From Streptomyces pluripotens (GTDB lineage: Bacteria > Actinomycetota > Actinomycetes > Streptomycetales > Streptomycetaceae): DNA of 64,000 nt. The translations under genes and the position numbers were made by a program. The notes under the pieces were generated by a model that saw only the letters and a program-made list of their open reading frames with translations, had not been told where the DNA came from and did not search any database. Below are positions 60,138 through 64,000 of the stretch, piece after piece. Each line of letters starts with the position of its first letter. The first letter of the stretch is position 1. Location: positions 4,712,001 to 4,776,000 of the forward strand of contig NZ_CP021080.1 in NCBI RefSeq assembly GCF_000802245.2, written 5' to 3'.

Positions 60138-60890
60138 ATGCAGATCTTCGGCGTGGACATCGGCGGATCCGGGATCAAGGGCGCCCCTGTAGACCTGGAC
60201 AGGGGGGACCTGGCCCAGGAGCGCCACAAGGTACTCACCCCGCATCCGGCGACGCCGGACGGCGTCGCCGACGGGGTCAAGCAGGTGATCGACCACTTCG
60301 GCTGGACCGGCCCGGTCGGGCTGACCTTTCCCGGAGTGGTCACCGGCGGTGCCCTGGTCCGTACGGCGGCGAACGTCGACAAGAGCTGGATCCACACGGA
60401 CGCGCGCGGCCTGTTCAGCGACAGACTCGGCGGGCTGCCGGTGACCGTGGTCAACGATGCGGACGCAGCGGGCGTGGCCGAGATGCAGTTCGGTGCCGGA
60501 CGGGGCCGCCGGGGCACGGTCATCCTGCTCACCTTCGGTACCGGCATCGGCAGCGCCGTCCTCGTGGACGGTGCCCTGGTCCCCAACACCGAACTGGGGC
60601 ATCTGGAGCTGCACGGTCACGACGCCGAGAAGCGCGCGTCCAGCAAGGCCAAGGAGGACCACCACCTGAGCTGGGAACACTGGGCGCACCGTGTCCAGAA
60701 GTACCTGGCACACGTGGAGATGTTGTTCTCTCCCGAACTGTTCATCATCGGCGGCGGGGTCAGCCGCAAGGCGAACAAGTACCTGCACTACATCGAGGGC
60801 ATCGAGGCCGAGATCGTCCCCGCGCGGCTGCAGAACAACGCGGGAATCGTCGGGGCGGCCATGAGAGCGGCCCAGGCCCAACAGCGGTAG
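60138..60890 (+). CDS. ppgK: Polyphosphate glucokinase
   Basis: 250 residues of the ROK/PPGK type: [17 protein letters not shown] at the N-terminus, [13 protein letters not shown] with catalytic Asp, [15 protein letters not shown] and ELGHLELHG. The [25 protein letters not shown] region is characteristic of actinobacterial PPGK. It phosphorylates glucose with polyphosphate or ATP. TAACGT ends 6 bp before the ATG, so transcription may be leaderless; GGAG also overlaps there. Confidence 0.95.
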   Translation: MQIFGVDIGGSGIKGAPVDLDRGDLAQERHKVLTPHPATPDGVADGVKQVIDHFGWTGPVGLTFPGVVTGGALVRTAANVDKSWIHTDARGLFSDRLGGLPVTVVNDADAAGVAEMQFGAGRGRRGTVILLTFGTGIGSAVLVDGALVPNTELGHLELHGHDAEKRASSKAKEDHHLSWEHWAHRVQKYLAHVEMLFSPELFIIGGGVSRKANKYLHYIEGIEAEIVPARLQNNAGIVGAAMRAAQAQQR

Positions 60891-60933
60891 CGGCGCCGCT
60901 GGCACCCTGAGCCGTGCCGTTGGCAGGCACCGC

Positions 60934-61491
60934 TCAGCCGCGCCGCCGGCGCCGCCGTACCCACCGCACCCGCCGGACGAGCACGATCACCCCGGTGACG
61001 AGCGTCCCCCCGTACAGCCAGCCGGCCTGGGTGGCCAGCCCGGTGACCAGCCCCATCAAGCGTCCGAGCAGCCCACCGCTGCCGTCGGCGAGGGGAAACA
61101 GGCCGACGGTGAACGCGATCGGTACGACCACCGGGGCGGTCAGGATGTCCCCGCCCCGCACCCACAGCGCGGTGAGCACGCACACCGGCAGGAACAGCAC
61201 CCCGTACACCGGCAGGGACACGCCGAACAGCAGGCGGTCCAGGCAGCCGAGCAGGAGCATCACCGTCGCGCAGAACAGCCCGGTACCGAGCCCGGTGAGC
61301 CGGGGATTCGGCAGCCTCCGGCCCGGCGGCACGGGCCGCGGGACCCGTACTCGTCGTGCGCTCCGCTCCCCGCCCTGCACCGGCCTGCGCCCGCCGCCCG
61401 GTCGGCGCCGTTCCTGCGGGGGCAGCTGGGCGGGCGATGGCGTACCCCGTCGCGGTCCGTCGCCCGGAGGTCGCGTTCTGTGTTGCTCCAC
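60934..61491 (-). CDS. DUF6542 membrane protein
   Basis: 185 residues. Residues 1-58 are Arg/Pro/Gly-rich and disordered; four hydrophobic segments follow (LTGLGTGLFCATVMLLLGCLDRLLFG, PVYGVLFLPVCVLTALWV, LTAPVVVPIAFTVGLFPL, GLVTGLATQAGWLYGGTLVTGVIVLV) and then a polyarginine end. Matches the small DUF6542 proteins encoded near ppgK and ychF in Streptomyces. Function unknown. Confidence 0.85.
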   Translation of the reverse strand: MEQHRTRPPGDGPRRGTPSPAQLPPQERRRPGGGRRPVQGGERSARRVRVPRPVPPGRRLPNPRLTGLGTGLFCATVMLLLGCLDRLLFGVSLPVYGVLFLPVCVLTALWVRGGDILTAPVVVPIAFTVGLFPLADGSGGLLGRLMGLVTGLATQAGWLYGGTLVTGVIVLVRRVRWVRRRRRRG

Positions 61492-61669
61492 TGGACCAAC
61501 TTAGGTCTGCTTATGTGTCGAATCGCCCCTCAGACACGCCGATGAAGAGACCTTGGCGGGCGTTCGACGCTTCCGGGAGGCCCCCGCCGGGGACGCCGTA
61601 GACTGGTGGATCGGCCAGTGTCCCTGGCCCTGGCAGCCCCTGGCCCTCTTATCTACGGGAAGTCGCAAC

Positions 61670-62758
<1,089 letters not shown>

Positions 62759-63124
62759 CGGGTGATTCCTTGATCGGCTGAACCGCTGGTCAGATCATGA
62801 AACCCCAGGTCAGGGGCCAGATCGCAAGGTCTGGCCCCTTCTTGCTTTCTCGGGCTGATTCCGGGCTTTTCCTGGGAGCGTGCTGACTTGGTGCTGACCC
62901 GCTGACGGTGCCCGTACCGGTCCTGACCTGGGGCTACATCCGGGCTATGAGGGCAAGGCAGGGACCTGCGCACGCCTTCGGTCGGGGCTGCTCCCGGGTG
63001 CGGGATCTCTGACGACCGGGTGCCTGCCGGGTTTCCTGTTCTGGAAAGCCGGGGAGCTTGACCCGGAAGTTGGCAGGTCGGGAGCATCGGGCTTGACCAA
63101 GCTGCCGACAGGAGGGGGAAAGCC
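62759..63124. other. Intergenic region between ychF and the DUF6879 module
   Basis: Carries the ychF terminator (62813-62843) and about 280 bp without a supported gene. Composition changes from housekeeping style to more A/T around 62840-62900. No tRNA or attachment-site repeat is visible, although an accessory module begins here. Confidence 0.45.
62813..62843 (+). terminator. Intrinsic terminator after ychF
   Basis: GGGGCCAGA / TCTGGCCCC (9-bp stem, 8-nt loop) followed by TTCTT. Confidence 0.85.
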
Positions 63125-63340
63125 GTGGGCGCACCGCTGCGGAAGCTCTCGGGAGACCCGGACTGCAAGAACGGCACCTGCCCCACCCTGTGGGGCACAG
63201 CCGACGGGAAGGACTACGTCGTGCAGGGTTACGTGATCAACGACCCTGAGCGCCTGGCACAACTCGACCTGCCCGAGGGCGAGACGGCGGTCATGGTCCC
63301 CGCGGCCGTGCTGGAGGAGTACTTCCGTGCTCACCGGTGA
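63125..63340 (+). CDS. Small hypothetical protein, first gene of a DUF6879/XRE module
   Basis: 71 residues: DPDCKNGTCPTLWGTADGKDYVVQGYVINDPERLAQLDLPEGETAVMVPAAVLEEYFRAHR. The CKNGTC pair may bind metal or form a disulphide. GTG start with GGAGG 10 nt upstream. Such proteins go with DUF6879 in many Streptomyces accessory loci. Overlaps the next gene by 14 bp. Confidence 0.8.
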   Translation: MGAPLRKLSGDPDCKNGTCPTLWGTADGKDYVVQGYVINDPERLAQLDLPEGETAVMVPAAVLEEYFRAHR

Positions 63341-63836
63341 GGGGTTCGGGCGCCTCTTCGAAACGTTCGAGCGGACCGCGTTCCGGCTGGAGACGCTGGC
63401 CGAGTACGACGTGGAGGAGGAGCGCGAGGAGATCGCGCGCTTCCTGGCCGGCGAGGACATGGGGCCGGAGTGGGACGACAACCCGTGGGTGCGGTCCATG
63501 GCCGACAAGGGCAAGCAAGTATCCCGTGTCCACGTCCTGCGCTCTCCGCTGACCGACTACCTGCGCTACGAGCTGGCGGCCTACCCCGGCAACATCAAGG
63601 CCGGGGAGTCGATCGGCATCATCGACCTTGCCGAACAAGACGTGGAGGGTCTGCCCGACCACGACTTCTGGCTCTTCGACGACCGCGACGTGTACCGGAT
63701 GCACTACACCCCCGAGGGCCGGTTCCTCGGCGGTGAACTCCTGCCCGCCGACCGCCTCCCGGAGTACCGGGGATACCGGGACCTGGCTCTCTCCCGGGCC
63801 GTGCTGTTCGCGACCTACTGGGAGCGGCACCACTGA
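63327..63836 (+). CDS. DUF6879 family protein
   Basis: 169 residues: FGRLFETFERTAFRLETLAEYDVEEEREEIARFLAGEDMG...WVRSMADKGKQVSRVHVLRSPLTDYLRYELAAYPGNIKAGESIGIIDL...HDFWLFDDRDVYRMHYTPEGRFLG, the DUF6879 pattern. The family resembles toxin-like partners near XRE regulators, but no activity has been shown. GTG start inside the previous gene; the end overlaps the XRE gene. Confidence 0.87.
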   Translation: MLTGEGFGRLFETFERTAFRLETLAEYDVEEEREEIARFLAGEDMGPEWDDNPWVRSMADKGKQVSRVHVLRSPLTDYLRYELAAYPGNIKAGESIGIIDLAEQDVEGLPDHDFWLFDDRDVYRMHYTPEGRFLGGELLPADRLPEYRGYRDLALSRAVLFATYWERHH

Positions 63837-64000
63837 CCACTGAATCCCTCGGAAGAGCACTGCGGACACTGCGCGAGGCATCGGGACTGACCGGCAGCGC
63901 AGTGGCTCGTAGGGCTTCCATGTCCGCAGCCAAGCTCTCGAAGATCGAGAACGGCCGGACCATGCCCACGGTGCAGGACGTCGACCTCGTCCTGTCCGCC
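63833..64000 (+). CDS. XRE-family regulator (5' part only; runs off the window)
   Basis: 56 codons visible: LGRALRTLREASGLTGSAVARRASMSAAKLSKIENGRTMPTVQDVDLVLSA, a clear HTH_XRE (DUF5753-type companion likely downstream). No ATG, GTG or TTG lies before the HTH. The only candidate is CTG at 63833, which overlaps the DUF6879 stop as CTGA, the usual coupled layout. A non-canonical CTG start is therefore suggested. Confidence 0.75.
   Translation, partial: MTTESLGRALRTLREASGLTGSAVARRASMSAAKLSKIENGRTMPTVQDVDLVLSA

Noticed and set aside
62759..63124. Attachment site or tRNA at the start of the DUF6879/XRE module
   Set aside because: No tRNA fold, integrase or flanking repeat is visible in the window.

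Overview
The window is high-GC (about 70%) actinobacterial DNA and reads as a Streptomyces chromosome. Supporting signs are the GC-rich third codon positions, frequent GTG starts and 4-base start/stop overlaps, and families typical of that genus: XRE/DUF5753 with DUF397, WhiB, roadblock proteins, a SpoIIE-type phosphatase, DUF1707, DUF4245 and DUF6879. In-frame TTA leucine codons are very rare; I found only three. There are no rRNA genes, tRNA genes, CRISPR arrays or transposases.

Region by region. 1-3.5 kb: a catabolic cluster with a divergent PLP-dependent D-amino-acid deaminase-like gene (cut by the left edge), a PfkB/KDG-type kinase, an IclR regulator and RidA, around an inverted-repeat operator. 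3.6-6 kb: an unknown acidic protein and a whiJ/abaA-type trio (DUF397, XRE-DUF5753, RsbW-like ATPase). 6.2-8 kb: a secreted GH18 chitinase with two DasR/chi-type operator repeats. 8.3-19.9 kb: a complete-looking Tad/Flp pilus locus (CpaB, CpaE, two TadE-like proteins, CpaF, TadB, TadC, Flp, a TadG-like protein, a lipoprotein, an OmpA-domain protein) with its own sensor kinase and response regulator, but no prepilin peptidase. 20-28 kb: TetR, DUF192, a methyltransferase, a probable 6C small RNA, a cis-prenyltransferase, PhoH with a PIN domain, a transglycosylase with a structured leader, and an AI-2E permease.

28-43.5 kb: peroxide defence (ahpC-ahpD divergent from oxyR), a PATAN-like/roadblock operon, a PadR-ABC-FtsX operon, a SPFH-RHH operon behind a perfect palindrome, a class A penicillin-binding protein, a PP2C phosphatase and a DUF402 protein. 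43.6-53.1 kb: two fumarases, class II (fumC) and class I, flank an accessory island. 53-64 kb: conserved housekeeping genes (DUF1707, WhiB, glpX, DUF4245, nitroreductase, xseB-xseA, ispH, ppgK, DUF6542, ychF), then the start of a DUF6879/XRE module.

The most interesting part is the island at 45.7-51.2 kb. It holds a membrane protein with a ThsA-type Macro domain, the effector architecture of type II Thoeris. Divergent from it is a paralogous Macro domain fused to a SARP-like DNA-binding and BTAD regulator. Facing these is a three-gene operon: an NTF2-like membrane protein, a two-helix membrane protein and a TIR protein of the CAP12/Pycsar type. The membrane protein's C-terminus and the TIR protein's N-terminus carry the same Asn/Gly-rich motif, encoded by a 55-bp direct repeat (50/55 identical) that is in frame in both genes. 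This looks like a prion-type (amyloid) signalling pair. I infer a TIR-to-nucleotide-to-Macro immune circuit with both a membrane effector and a transcriptional reader. Two of the three operon genes carry TTA codons, so it may also be under developmental (bldA) control.
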